Shown here one piece after another: positions 43,372-52,748 of a stretch of DNA of 64,000 bases (the stretch's first letter is position 1; each line of letters opens with the position of its first letter). The stretch comes from Inquilinus ginsengisoli_A (GTDB taxonomy: Bacteria > Pseudomonadota > Alphaproteobacteria > DSM-16000 > Inquilinaceae), in NCBI RefSeq assembly GCF_031453975.1, contig NZ_JAVDPW010000001.1:434001-498000 (forward strand). The letters run 5' to 3'. The notes under the pieces were generated by a model. The model did no database searches. It saw only the letters and a list, made by a program, of their open reading frames with translations, and was not told the DNA's origin. The position numbers and the translations under genes were made by a program.

Positions 43372-44786
43372 TGCGGCTGTGGACCCGCAGCCTGGCGGCC
43401 CAGTTCATCGGCTTCATGCTGCTGGCGCTGGCCCTGTCGCAGGGCATCGGCTTCCTGGTGTCGTGGGACGAGCGCGGCCAGGCGCTGAAGGCCGCCGCCA
43501 AGAGCGACTTCATGAGCCGCGCCGCTTCCCTGGCCCAGCTCTTGGAGACGATGCCGCCGGAGCTGCGCGACGACATCCTGCGCGGCATCTCGACCGCCTA
43601 CACCCGGTACTGGGTGTCGGGCGACGACCCCGGCGACGCGGCGGCGTGGCGCCAGACCGCCTGGAGCAAGCTGGTGACGCCGCTGCCCAGCCTGGCCTTC
43701 CCCGGCAAGAAGCCGTCCGCGCCGCGTGAGGAGCCGCTGCACGACCCCGGCCCGATGGCCGCGTCCGCCGCCCCGACCGCGTCCTGGTGGGACCTGCCGG
43801 CGGGGGTGTGGCCGCTGCCGCGCCCGGCCCGGATGCTGTATCTCGACGATGCCAACGGCCTGGGGCTGTCCGCCCAGCTCGATGGCGGCTCCTGGCTCAA
43901 CATCGCCTACGCCAAGCAGATGGGCGGGGCGATGTGGACCAGCCAGACGGCGGTGACGCTGGCGATCACCGCGATCGTGCTGTCGGTGATCGGCGTCTTC
44001 GTCGCCCGCGGCATCACCAAGCCGATGCGGCGCCTGGCCGTGGCGGCCGAGGCGCTGGGCCGCGGCGAGGCGGTGACGCCGCTGCCCGAGGCCGGGCCGG
44101 ACGACATCCGCAACACCGCCGAGGCCTTCAACCGCATGCAGGAGCGGCTGCAGCGCTTCGTCGAGGACCGCACCCGCATGCTCGCCGCCATCGGCCACGA
44201 TCTGCGCACGCCGCTGACCTCGCTGCGCCTGCGCGCCGAGTTCGTCGCCGATGCCGAGGAGCGGGAGAAGATGCTGGCGACCATCGCCGAGGTCCAGAAG
44301 ATGACCGAGGCGACGCTGGCCTTCGCCCGGGCCGAGGCGACGGTCGAGACCACTCGGGCGGTCGACCTCTCCGCCCTGGTCGAGAGCCTGTGCGACGACC
44401 TGGCCGAGCTGGGCCAGGACGTCACCTTCGTCGAGGGGCCGCGGATCGGTTATCGCTGCCGGGCGGATGCGCTGCGCCGGGTGGTGCGCAACCTGGTCGA
44501 GAACGCGGTGCGCTACGGCGAGCGGGCGCGGGTCAGCCTGGCCCGCACCGCCGAAGGCATCGACATCGTGGTCGAGGATGACGGGCCGGGCATCCCCGAT
44601 GCGGCGCGCGAACAGGTGTTCGCGCCGTTCTACCGCCTCGAGGATTCGCGCAATGCCGAGACCGGCGGCGTCGGCCTCGGCCTGTCGATCGCCCGCACCA
44701 TCGCCCGCCACCATGGCGGCGACATCATCCTGCGCAACCTGCCGCACGGCCTGCGCGCGACGATCAGCCTGCCCTTGCTGGGGTAG
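43368..44786 (+). CDS. Sensor histidine kinase, EnvZ-like architecture
   Basis: 472 residues. TM1 is about 12-32, a periplasmic domain about 33-192, and TM2 about 193-214; HAMP about 212-265. Phospho-acceptor His277 in AAIGHDLRTPLTS, N box VVRNLVENAVRYG, G1 VEDDGPGIPDA, G2 GGVGLGLSIARTIARHHGG. The HDLRTPL form is common in the kinase group of EnvZ and CpxA-like proteins. The periplasmic part is Pro/Ala rich in the middle (KKPSAPREEPLHDP) and its ligand is unknown. Confidence 0.95.
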   Translation: MMRLWTRSLAAQFIGFMLLALALSQGIGFLVSWDERGQALKAAAKSDFMSRAASLAQLLETMPPELRDDILRGISTAYTRYWVSGDDPGDAAAWRQTAWSKLVTPLPSLAFPGKKPSAPREEPLHDPGPMAASAAPTASWWDLPAGVWPLPRPARMLYLDDANGLGLSAQLDGGSWLNIAYAKQMGGAMWTSQTAVTLAITAIVLSVIGVFVARGITKPMRRLAVAAEALGRGEAVTPLPEAGPDDIRNTAEAFNRMQERLQRFVEDRTRMLAAIGHDLRTPLTSLRLRAEFVADAEEREKMLATIAEVQKMTEATLAFARAEATVETTRAVDLSALVESLCDDLAELGQDVTFVEGPRIGYRCRADALRRVVRNLVENAVRYGERARVSLARTAEGIDIVVEDDGPGIPDAAREQVFAPFYRLEDSRNAETGGVGLGLSIARTIARHHGGDIILRNLPHGLRATISLPLLG

Positions 44787-44818
44787 GGGCGGCACCGGCT
44801 CCATCGTCCCCCTTTTGC

Positions 44819-44908
44819 TGTCATGCCACGGCTTGACCGTGGCATCCAGGGGCGGCCAGAGCGGCTCTTGGTGGCCCCTGGATTGCCCGGTCAAGCCGGG
44901 CAATGACA
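44819..44908. repeat. Palindromic extragenic repeat 1 (REP-like)
   Basis: Two hairpins, TGTCATGCCACGGCTTGACC... and ...GGTCAAGCCGGGCAATGACA, that are also inverted copies of each other (34-base arms differing at few positions) around a short centre. Sits between a kinase gene and a convergent monooxygenase gene. The pattern is familiar from dispersed repeats in alphaproteobacterial genomes and could act as a terminator. Confidence 0.7.
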
Positions 44909-44953
44909 GGCAAAGAACTCGGCGTCGCAGCGCCGCCCTATGCACTCCTGACC

Positions 44954-46276
44954 TCAGAAGAACCGGTTGGCCGGCCGCGGCAGGCCGAGATTCTCGCGCA
45001 GGGTGGTGCCCTCGTATTCCTTGCGAAACAGGCCGCGGCGCTGCAGCTCCGGCACCACCCGGTCGACGAAGTCGTCGAGGCCGCCGGGCAGGTAGGGGAA
45101 CATCACATTGAACCCGTCCGACCCCTCGGTCCTCAGCCATTCCTCCATCTCATCGGCGATGGTGGCGGGGGTGCCGACGAAGGCGAGGCCGGCATAGCCG
45201 CCCAGGCGCTGGGCCAGCTGGCGCACGGTCAGGCCCTCGCGCTCGGCCAGCTCCAGCACCCGCTGCTGCCCGCTCTTGCTGGCATTGGTTTCCGGGATCG
45301 GCGGCAGCAGGCCGTCCGGGTCGAAGCCGGAGGCGTCGACGCCGAGCGCGATCGACAGCGAGGCGATGGCGCTCTCGTAATGCACCAGGCTGTCCAGTTT
45401 GGCCCGCTTGGCCCGGGCCTCCTCCACCGTGTCGCCGACCACGACGAAGGCGCCGGGCAGGATCTTCAGATGGTCGCGGTCGCGGCCGATGGCCTCCATC
45501 CGGCCCTTCACATCGGCGTAGAAGCGCTGGCCGGCGGCGAGATTCGACCCGGCGGCGAACACCATCTCCGCCGTCTCGGCCGCCAGCTGCCGCCCGGACT
45601 CGGAGGCGCCGGCCTGCACGATCACCGGCCAGCCCTGGGGCGGGCGGGCGATGTTCAGCGGTCCGCGCACCGAGAGATGCGGGCCCTTGTGGTTCAGCAC
45701 ATGCAGCTTGGCGGGGTCGAAGTAGAGGCCGCTGTCGACGTCGCGGATGAAGGCGTCGTCGGCCCAGCTGTCCCACAGCCCGGTGACGACGTCGTAGAAT
45801 TCGCGGGCGCGGTCGTAGCGCTCGCCATGCTCCATGTGCTCGTCGAGGCCGAAGTTCAGTGCTGCGTCGGGGTTCGAGGTGGTGACGATGTTCCAGCCGG
45901 CGCGGCCGCCGCTGATGTGGTCCAGCGAGGCGAAGCGCCGGGCGATGTGGTAGGGCGCGTCGAAGGTGGTCGAGGCGGTGGCCACCAGGCCGATATGCTC
46001 GGTGGCGCCGGCCAGGGCCGACAGCAGGGTGAAGGGCTCGAACGAGGTCACGGTGTGGCTGCGCTTCAGCGCCTCGATCGGCATGTTCAGCACGGCCAGG
46101 TGGTCGGCCATGAAGAAGGCGTCGAACCGCCCGCGCTCCAGCGTCTGGGCGAAGCGCTTCAGGTGGGCGAAGTTGAAGTTGGCGTCGGGGTAGGCGCCGG
46201 GATAGCGCCAGGCGCCGGTGTGGATGCTGGCGGGGCGCATGAAGGCGCCGAGATGCAGCTGGCGGTCACGACTCAA
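44954..46276 (-). CDS. FMN-dependent monooxygenase, NtaA/SnaA/DszA family
   Basis: 440 residues, the usual family length. N-terminus LHLGAFMRPASIHTGAWRYP; DHISGGRAGWNIVTTSNPDA is the family signature after the FMN barrel strand; GPLNIARPPQGWPVIVQAGA and EMVFAAGSN follow. Members oxidise nitrilotriacetate, EDTA, dibenzothiophene sulfone, alkane sulfonates or related compounds with FMNH2 and oxygen. No flavin reductase lies beside it. Substrate unknown. Confidence 0.9.
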   Translation of the reverse strand: MSRDRQLHLGAFMRPASIHTGAWRYPGAYPDANFNFAHLKRFAQTLERGRFDAFFMADHLAVLNMPIEALKRSHTVTSFEPFTLLSALAGATEHIGLVATASTTFDAPYHIARRFASLDHISGGRAGWNIVTTSNPDAALNFGLDEHMEHGERYDRAREFYDVVTGLWDSWADDAFIRDVDSGLYFDPAKLHVLNHKGPHLSVRGPLNIARPPQGWPVIVQAGASESGRQLAAETAEMVFAAGSNLAAGQRFYADVKGRMEAIGRDRDHLKILPGAFVVVGDTVEEARAKRAKLDSLVHYESAIASLSIALGVDASGFDPDGLLPPIPETNASKSGQQRVLELAEREGLTVRQLAQRLGGYAGLAFVGTPATIADEMEEWLRTEGSDGFNVMFPYLPGGLDDFVDRVVPELQRRGLFRKEYEGTTLRENLGLPRPANRFF

Positions 46277-46397
46277 GGATCACCTCTCGCCCAGGCGGGC
46301 GCGTTGCGGGTCTCTATCGTCGGCGGCGCCCCGCATTCTGGACGGGATGGGCCGGACAGCGCAACCGGGGTGAGGGGAGGGGGCAATCCGCCGCGCC

Positions 46398-47411
46398 TCA
46401 GGTCGTCCCGCGCTCGATCAGCTCGGGTTCGATGGTGATCGACTGCTGCAGGTTGCGGCCCTCGATCCGGTCGATCAGCATGCGCATGGCGGCGTCGCCG
46501 AGGTCCTGCTTGGCCACATGCATGGTCGACAAAGGCGGGTTGACCAGCCGGGCGGGCAGGATGTCGTCGCAGCCCAGCACGGCGATGTCGCGCGGGATGA
46601 CGAAGCCCCGCTCGTGGATCACCGACATCGCGCCGATCGCCACCAGGTCGTTGTAGCAGATCACCGTGTCGATCCCCGTCCCGCGCTCCAGCAGGCGGCG
46701 GGCCGCGTCGACGCCGCCCTCCAGGTTGGGCGTCGTCGCCTCCTCCAGCGCCAGCTCCAGCCCGTGCTCGGTCAGCGCGTCGATGATGCCGGCGCGGCGC
46801 ATCCGGCCGCTGTGCGAGGTCGCCAGGCCGCCGATATAGGCGAAGCGGCGGCGGCCGCGGTCGATCAGCAGGCGGGTGGCGGCGGCCAGGCCGGTGCGGA
46901 AGTCGATCTCGATGGTGCCGGCGATGCGCCGCGACATCGGCCGGTTGATCAGCACCGCGGCGCGGTGCGGCTCGATCGCCTCCTGCAGCCGCTTGTCCTC
47001 CAGCCGGGCGCTGCAGACGATGACGCCGTCGACCCGGCGGTCCAGCAGCGTCGCCAGCACCTCGGCCTCGCGCTCGGGGTCCTCGACCACGTTGCAGGTC
47101 AGCAGGGTGAAGCCGCGGGCGCGGGCCGCCAGCTCGGCGCCCTTGATGATCTCGGGGAAGAACGGGTTGCCGATATCAGGCACCACGATGCCGACGGTGA
47201 AGGACCGGTCGCCCTTCAGCCCGCGGGCGAAGCTGTTGGGGCGGTAGCTCAGCGTGGTCGCCGCCGCCAGCACCCGCGCCTTGGTCTCCTCGCTCGCCCC
47301 GCCGCGGCCGTTCATCACCCGCGACGCCGTCATGGTCGAGACGCCGGCCGCCGCCGCCACATCCGACAGGGTGGCGCCGCGAGGGGGCGGGGGCTTGAGT
47401 GTGCGCTGCAT
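46398..47411 (-). CDS. LacI-family regulator of the uronoside importer operon
   Basis: 337 residues. N-terminal helix-turn-helix ATLSDVAAAAGVSTMTASRV and hinge helix region PNSFARGLKG. The sugar-binding type I fold follows (TFTVGIV-like strand VGIVVPDIGNPFFPEIIKGA, VDGVIVCSARLEDKRLQEA, and LGCDDILPARLVNPPLS). Divergent from the importer gene at 47577. A LacI-type palindrome copy lies at its own start and another in the importer promoter, so it most likely represses both until an imported sugar derivative binds. Confidence 0.93.
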   Translation of the reverse strand: MQRTLKPPPPRGATLSDVAAAAGVSTMTASRVMNGRGGASEETKARVLAAATTLSYRPNSFARGLKGDRSFTVGIVVPDIGNPFFPEIIKGAELAARARGFTLLTCNVVEDPEREAEVLATLLDRRVDGVIVCSARLEDKRLQEAIEPHRAAVLINRPMSRRIAGTIEIDFRTGLAAATRLLIDRGRRRFAYIGGLATSHSGRMRRAGIIDALTEHGLELALEEATTPNLEGGVDAARRLLERGTGIDTVICYNDLVAIGAMSVIHERGFVIPRDIAVLGCDDILPARLVNPPLSTMHVAKQDLGDAAMRMLIDRIEGRNLQQSITIEPELIERGTT

Positions 47412-47424
47412 GTTAGCGTTAACG
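47412..47424. promoter_or_regulatory. LacI-type operator copy next to the regulator start
   Basis: GTTAGCGTTAACG differs from the central part of the perfect palindrome at 47512-47525 by one base. It directly abuts the LacI start codon, consistent with autorepression. Confidence 0.6.
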
Positions 47425-47503
47425 GGTTCTCTGGCAGGATGAACCGATTAGGAATTCATTTGTGCAATTGAATACGTAGAATTTCTATTGGTCGCAAGCC
47501 TTG

Positions 47504-47532
47504 TTGACGTACGTTAACGTTAACGGTATCAA
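47504..47532 (+). promoter_or_regulatory. Promoter of the importer/iduronidase operon
   Basis: TTGACG (47504-47509) and TATCAA (47527-47532) with a 17-base spacer. The spacer is almost filled by the LacI palindrome, so repressor binding would exclude RNA polymerase. Confidence 0.6.
47512..47525. promoter_or_regulatory. Perfect LacI-type palindromic operator
   Basis: CGTTAACGTTAACG is its own reverse complement and carries a central CG step, as LacI-family sites do. It lies between the -35 and -10 boxes, 100 bases centre to centre from the copy at 47412. Confidence 0.7.
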
Positions 47533-47576
47533 GTCGGGCATAAGATCGAGAACCGATGCAGATGGGAGGATTCCAG

Positions 47577-49493
47577 ATGGGCGACGGAAAATCCGCGCTG
47601 TGGGGCGCGGCCTTGACCTCGATGCTCCTGCTGGCCACGGCGGCCTCGGCCGCCGACTACCGCGAGGCGCCGATGCTGGCGGCCCAGGTCGCGGCCGGCA
47701 AGCTGCCGCCGGTGGCGCAGCGGCTGCCGGAGCATCCGCTGGTGGTGACGCCGCTGCAGGCGGTGGGCAAATATGGCGGCACCTGGCGGCAGGGCGTGGT
47801 CGGTGGGTCCGACGGCGCGCTGGAGCGGGGCATCGGCTACACAAGGCTGGTGCGCTGGAACCCGGCCTGGACCGCCGTGGTGCCCGACGTCGCCGAATCG
47901 GTCGACACCAACGACGACAGCACCGCCTTCACCTTCCACCTGCGCCGCGGCATGAAGTGGTCGGACGGGGCGCCGTTCACCGCCGACGACATCCTGTTCT
48001 GGTACCAGGACGTGCTGATGAACAAGGAGCTGACCCCGGCGGTGCCGCGCTGGCTGCAGACCGGCGGCAAGCCGGTGACAGTCGAGAAGCTCGACGCCGA
48101 GACCGTGCGCTTCACCTTCAGCAAGCCCAACGGCATGTTCCTGCCGACCATGGCGGCGCAGCTGGGGTCGGACATCCTGGCGGCCTCGCCGCGCCATTAC
48201 CTCGAGACGTTCCACAAGAAGTACAATCCGGACGGCATCGACGCCCTGGTCAAGGCCGCCGGCGTGCCGAACTGGGTGACCCTGTTCCAGAACAAGACGC
48301 AGCAACAGAACGCCAGCCGCTGGCGCGACCTCGGGCGCCCGGTGCTGGACCCCTGGATGCTGACGGTGCCCTACAGCGGCACCACCCAGGTGGTGGCCGA
48401 GCGCAACCCCTACTTCTTCGAGGTCGACCCCGAGGGCAACCAGCTGCCCTATATCGACCGCGTCACCTATGACGTGGTCGGCGACACCCAGGGCCTGGTG
48501 CTGAAGGCGATCAATGGCGACCTCGACATGCAGTCGCTCGGCCTCGACGGCATCGAGACCCAGGCGGTGCTGGCCCAGCACCGCGAGCAGGGCGGCTACC
48601 GCCTGTTCCGGGCGCGGCCGGCCTATTCCAACTCGATGCTGATCTGCCTGAACCAGACGGTGAAGGACGAGAACCTGCAGAAGGTGTTCCAGAACCGCGA
48701 CTTCCGCGTCGCCCTATCGCTGGCGATCAACCGCGACGAGCTGAACGAGCTGATCTATGCCGGGCTGTCGCGGCCCTACCAGGCGGCGCCGCGGCCGGAC
48801 ATGGCGCTGTACGACGAGACCATGGCCACCCAGTACACCGAATACGATCCGGCCAAGGCCAACCAGCTGCTCGACGCCGCCGGCTTCGACAAGAAGGATT
48901 CGGACGGCTTCCGCCTCGGCCCCGACGGCAAGCGCATCTCCTTCGCCATCGATGCCCTGGCCTCGCGCAAATACCATGTCGACGCGCTGGAGCTGATCCG
49001 CAAGTACTGGCGCGATGTCGGCATCGACATGCAGGTGAAGGCGATCGAGCAGTCCTTCATCTTCGCCCGCCAGCTGGCCAACGACCAGCAGGGCCTGGTC
49101 TGGCTCGGCGGCGGCGGCTACGACTTCCTCGGGCTGCTCGACCCGAAATGGTACTTCCCGGCCGAGAACCAGTCGGCCTTCGGCTCGGCCTGGGGCATCT
49201 GGTTCCAGAACCCGAACGACCCCAACGCGATCGAGCCGACCGGCCCCGCCCGCGAGCAGCAGGAGCTGTATGAGGAGCTGAAGGCCCAGCCGACCACCGC
49301 CCGCCAGCTCGACGTGATGAAGAAGATCCTGGCCATCACCCGCGACCAGTTCTGGGTGATCGGCACGGTGATGCAGCCGGACAATGTCGGCGTGGTGAAG
49401 ACCAACATGAAGAACGTGCCCGACGAGATGCCGGACACCGTGTTCTACCTGACGCCGGGGCCGACCAATCCGGAAACCTACTTCTACGAGTGA
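47577..49493 (+). CDS. ABC importer binding protein, family 5 (large, oligosaccharide-type)
   Basis: 638 residues from the ATG at 47577, six bases after GGGAGGA; two upstream in-frame ATGs lack such a site. A Sec signal (ALWGAALTSMLLLATAASA) is followed by a family 5 fold of unusual length: EAPMLAAQVAAGKLPPVAQR, GKYGGTWRQGVVG, and FHLRRGMKWSDGAPFTADDI. Family 5 proteins over 600 residues with this N-terminus commonly serve oligosaccharides or glycosides rather than peptides, as in AgpA of rhizobia. First gene of the LacI-regulated operon, whose later genes are uronate enzymes and a GH39 glycosidase. Confidence 0.9.
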   Translation: MGDGKSALWGAALTSMLLLATAASAADYREAPMLAAQVAAGKLPPVAQRLPEHPLVVTPLQAVGKYGGTWRQGVVGGSDGALERGIGYTRLVRWNPAWTAVVPDVAESVDTNDDSTAFTFHLRRGMKWSDGAPFTADDILFWYQDVLMNKELTPAVPRWLQTGGKPVTVEKLDAETVRFTFSKPNGMFLPTMAAQLGSDILAASPRHYLETFHKKYNPDGIDALVKAAGVPNWVTLFQNKTQQQNASRWRDLGRPVLDPWMLTVPYSGTTQVVAERNPYFFEVDPEGNQLPYIDRVTYDVVGDTQGLVLKAINGDLDMQSLGLDGIETQAVLAQHREQGGYRLFRARPAYSNSMLICLNQTVKDENLQKVFQNRDFRVALSLAINRDELNELIYAGLSRPYQAAPRPDMALYDETMATQYTEYDPAKANQLLDAAGFDKKDSDGFRLGPDGKRISFAIDALASRKYHVDALELIRKYWRDVGIDMQVKAIEQSFIFARQLANDQQGLVWLGGGGYDFLGLLDPKWYFPAENQSAFGSAWGIWFQNPNDPNAIEPTGPAREQQELYEELKAQPTTARQLDVMKKILAITRDQFWVIGTVMQPDNVGVVKTNMKNVPDEMPDTVFYLTPGPTNPETYFYE

Positions 49494-49554
49494 GACAGGT
49501 CTTGCGGGCGCGGCCCGGGACAGCCCGGGCCGCCTGCGAACATCCGAGGCTGTG

Positions 49555-50541
49555 ATGCTCCGTTTCCTGCTGCGCCGACTGGTCTACATGGCGGTGACAC
49601 TGGCCGCGGTGTCGGTCATCGTCTTCATCGTCATCCAGCTGCCGCCGGGCGACTTCCTGACCAGCTACATCGCCCGTTACTCCGAACAGGGCGGGTCGGT
49701 CGACGCCTCGATGCTGGAATCGCTGCGGGCCCAGTACGGGCTGGGCCAGCCCTGGTACGTGCAGTACTGGCGCTGGATCTCGAACATCGTCACCTCAGGC
49801 GATTTCGGCCAGTCCTTCGAATGGAACCGCCCGGTCTCCTCGCTGCTGTGGGACCGGCTGGGCATGACCCTACTCTTGTCCTTCATCACCCTGATCGTGA
49901 CCTGGGGGCTGTCGCTGCCGGTCGGCATCTACAGCGCGGTGCGGCGCTACTCGGCGCTCGACTACATCGTCACCTTCCTCAGCTTCCTCGGCCTGGCGAT
50001 CCCCAGCTTCCTGCTGGCGCTGGTGCTGATGTTCGTGATGTCGCGCTATCTCGGCGCCGACACCGGCGGCTTCTTCTCGGCCGAATACATCAACGCGCCG
50101 TGGAGCTGGGGCAAGCTGGGCGACCTGATGCTGCACCTGTACCTGCCGGTTCTGGTGCTGGCGGTGCACGGCACCGCCTCCCTGGTCCGGATCATGCGGG
50201 CCAACCTGCTGGACGAGTTGAACAAGCCCTATGTCACCACCGCCCGGGCGGCGGGGCTGCCGGAGATGACGGTGCTGCTGCGCTATCCCGTCCGGGTCGC
50301 GCTCAACCCCTTCGTCTCGACCATCGGCTGGATCCTGCCCAACCTGGTCTCCGGCACCGTCATCGTCGGGGTCGTGCTCAGCCTGCCGACGGCAGGGCCG
50401 CTGCTGCTGGGCGCCCTGCTGACCCAGGACATGTACCTCGCCGGGTCCTTCATCCTGATGCTCAGCGCGCTGACCGTGCTCGGCAGCTTCATCTCCGACC
50501 TGCTGCTGGCGTGGCTCGACCCGCGCGTGCGGCACGGCTGA
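49555..50541 (+). CDS. ABC importer permease 1 (DppB-like)
   Basis: 328 residues. N-terminal LLRRLVYMAVTLAAVSVIVF, periplasmic loop QPWYVQYWRWISNIVTSGDFG, EAA-type region TTARAAGLPEMTVLLRYPVR. Six membrane segments. Coupled with the permease at 50552 (10-base gap). Confidence 0.93.
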   Translation: MLRFLLRRLVYMAVTLAAVSVIVFIVIQLPPGDFLTSYIARYSEQGGSVDASMLESLRAQYGLGQPWYVQYWRWISNIVTSGDFGQSFEWNRPVSSLLWDRLGMTLLLSFITLIVTWGLSLPVGIYSAVRRYSALDYIVTFLSFLGLAIPSFLLALVLMFVMSRYLGADTGGFFSAEYINAPWSWGKLGDLMLHLYLPVLVLAVHGTASLVRIMRANLLDELNKPYVTTARAAGLPEMTVLLRYPVRVALNPFVSTIGWILPNLVSGTVIVGVVLSLPTAGPLLLGALLTQDMYLAGSFILMLSALTVLGSFISDLLLAWLDPRVRHG

Positions 50542-50551
50542 GGGGGACGCC

Positions 50552-51679
50552 ATGACCATTGCCGCCGAACCCGGCGCCGTCCCGCGCCGCCGGTCCACCG
50601 CCGAGAAGGGCCAGTGGGCGCTGATCTACCGCCGCTTCCGCCGCCACCGCCTGGCGTGGTGGAGCGGGCTGGTGGTGATCGCGATCTACCTGGTCGCGGC
50701 CTTCGCCGAGATCATCGCGCCGACCGGGCCCGAGACCTACAATTCGCGCTACACCTACGCGCCGCCGCAGCTGTTGAAATTCGGCGGCCACGACGCCCAG
50801 GGCAACTTCGTGCTGGCCTATGTCAACGGCATCAAGAGCACGGTCGACCCGCTGACGGTGCAGCGTGTCTATGTCAGCGACCCCAAGGCGGTGATCCCGG
50901 TCGGGCTGTTCGTGAAGGGCGAGCCCTATTACCTCTTGGGCCTGATCCCGTGGGACCGGCACCTGATCGGCCCGGTCGACCCGAAGCAGCCCTTCTACCT
51001 CTGGGGTGCCGACCGGCTGGGCCGCGACGTGCTGTCCCTGACCATCCACGGCGCCCGGATCTCGATGTCGATCGGGCTGGTCGGGGTCGGCATCAGCCTG
51101 TTCCTCGGCATCCTGCTGGGCGGCCTGTCCGGCTATTGCGGCGGCTGGGTCGACGAGGTGGTGCAGCGGACCATCGACCTCCTCAAGTCGATCCCGACCA
51201 TCCCGCTGTGGATGGGGCTGGCCGCTGCGATCCCGACCAACATCGCGCCGCTGATGGTCTATTTCTGGATCACGGTGATCCTGTCGCTGATCGGCTGGAC
51301 CGATTTGGCGCGGGTGGTGCGCGGCCGCTTCCTGGCGCTCAGGACCGAGGATTTCGTGCTGGCCGCCCGGCTGGACGGCTGTTCGCAGCAGCGGGTGATC
51401 TGGCGCCACATGGTGCCGTCCTTCACCAGCCACATCATCGCCTCGGTGACGCTGGCGATCCCGGCCATGATCCTGGCCGAAACCTCGCTCAGCTTCCTCG
51501 GCATCGGCCTCAAGCCGCCGGTGATCAGCTGGGGCGTGCTGCTGAAGGACGCGCAGAACCTGCTGGCCGTCACCACCGCGCCCTGGCTGTTCATCCCCGG
51601 CATCGCCGTCGTGATCGCCGTGCTGGCCCTCAACTTCCTGGGTGATGGGATCCGTGATGCCGCCGACCCCTACAACTGA
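50552..51679 (+). CDS. ABC importer permease 2 (DppC-like)
   Basis: 375 residues, longer than most DppC because of a large periplasmic insertion between TM1 (about 35-55) and LGRDVLSLTIHGARISMSIG (about residue 155). EAA loop ARLDGCSQQRVIWRHMVPSF; ends LNFLGDGIRDAADPYN, typical of the family. The insertion (YTYAPPQLLKFGGHDAQGNF) is shared by DppC relatives that serve glycosides, which supports a non-peptide ligand. Confidence 0.92.
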   Translation: MTIAAEPGAVPRRRSTAEKGQWALIYRRFRRHRLAWWSGLVVIAIYLVAAFAEIIAPTGPETYNSRYTYAPPQLLKFGGHDAQGNFVLAYVNGIKSTVDPLTVQRVYVSDPKAVIPVGLFVKGEPYYLLGLIPWDRHLIGPVDPKQPFYLWGADRLGRDVLSLTIHGARISMSIGLVGVGISLFLGILLGGLSGYCGGWVDEVVQRTIDLLKSIPTIPLWMGLAAAIPTNIAPLMVYFWITVILSLIGWTDLARVVRGRFLALRTEDFVLAARLDGCSQQRVIWRHMVPSFTSHIIASVTLAIPAMILAETSLSFLGIGLKPPVISWGVLLKDAQNLLAVTTAPWLFIPGIAVVIAVLALNFLGDGIRDAADPYN

Positions 51680-52748
51680 TCCCCGCCCTGTGGCGGCGCC
51701 GGACGACGGGATCCTGCTGCGGGTCGAGGACCTGCAGGTGCAGATCGGCACCGATGACGGGATCATCCGCCCGGTCGACGGCATCAGCTTCGAGATGCCG
51801 GCCGGCAAGACCCTGTGCATCGTCGGCGAATCCGGATCGGGCAAGAGCCTGACCGGCCGGGCGCTGATGAACCTGCTGCCCGACCGGATGAAGATCACCC
51901 GCGGCCGCGTCCTCTACCGCAACGCCGCCGGGCAGCAGGTCGACATCGGCGCGCTGCCGCCGCGCGGGCCGGCGATCCGCGCCATCCGCGGGGCCGAGAT
52001 CTCGCTGGTGTCGCAGGAGCCGATGGCGGCGCTGTCGCCGGTGCACACCATCGGCCAGCAGATCGAAATCGTGATCCGCCAGCATCTCGGGCTGAACCGC
52101 AAGGCGGCGCGGGCCCGGGCGCTGGAGTGCCTGAACGATGTCGGCATCCCGCGCCCGGCGGAACGGCTGGACAGCTACCCCTTCGAGTTCTCCGGCGGCA
52201 TGCGCCAGCGGGTCTGCATCGCCCTGGCGCTGGCCTGCGGCCCCCGGCTGATCATTGCCGACGAGCCGACCACGGCGCTCGACGTCACCACCCAGGCCAA
52301 CATCCTCGACCTGTTCAAGAAGCTGCAGGCGGAACACGGCCTGTCGATCCTGTTCATCACCCATGACCTCGGCGTGGTGGCCGATGTCGCCGACCAGGTG
52401 GCGGTGATGTATCTCGGCAAGGTGGTCGAGCGCGGGCCGGTCGACGACATCTTCCACGACCCGCGCCACCCCTACACCCAGGCACTGCTGAAATCGGTGC
52501 CGACCCTGTCGCGGCAGCGGGTGCACCGGCTGGCGGCGATCCGCGGCATGGTGCCCTCGGCCTTCGCCCGCCCCACCGGCTGCCCCTTCCATCCGCGCTG
52601 CGACCACGCCATCCCGGGCGTCTGCGACCAGCGCGAGCCGCCGGACATCGCGCTGGGGGCCGGCCGCACCGCGAGCTGCGTGCTGCTGGAACAGGCCAAG
52701 CCCGCCCCGGCCAGGAGCGCCGCCTCCAGGAGTGCCGTGCATGGTTGA
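51657..52748 (+). CDS. ABC importer ATPase 1 (DppD-like)
   Basis: 363 residues from the ATG at 51657; two other in-frame starts at 51642 and 51645 are possible. The start lies within the end of the permease gene. Walker A GESGSGKS, signature FSGGMRQRVCIALAL, Walker B LIIADEPTTALDVT, and the C-terminal Cys motif (GCPFHPRCDHAIPGVC). Pairs with the DppF-like ATPase. Confidence 0.93.
   Translation: MPPTPTTDPRPVAAPDDGILLRVEDLQVQIGTDDGIIRPVDGISFEMPAGKTLCIVGESGSGKSLTGRALMNLLPDRMKITRGRVLYRNAAGQQVDIGALPPRGPAIRAIRGAEISLVSQEPMAALSPVHTIGQQIEIVIRQHLGLNRKAARARALECLNDVGIPRPAERLDSYPFEFSGGMRQRVCIALALACGPRLIIADEPTTALDVTTQANILDLFKKLQAEHGLSILFITHDLGVVADVADQVAVMYLGKVVERGPVDDIFHDPRHPYTQALLKSVPTLSRQRVHRLAAIRGMVPSAFARPTGCPFHPRCDHAIPGVCDQREPPDIALGAGRTASCVLLEQAKPAPARSAASRSAVHG

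Noticed and set aside
42951..45140. 729-codon minus-strand frame over the two-component system
   Set aside because: Shadow of two genes with unmistakable receiver and kinase motifs; runs through the palindromic repeat.
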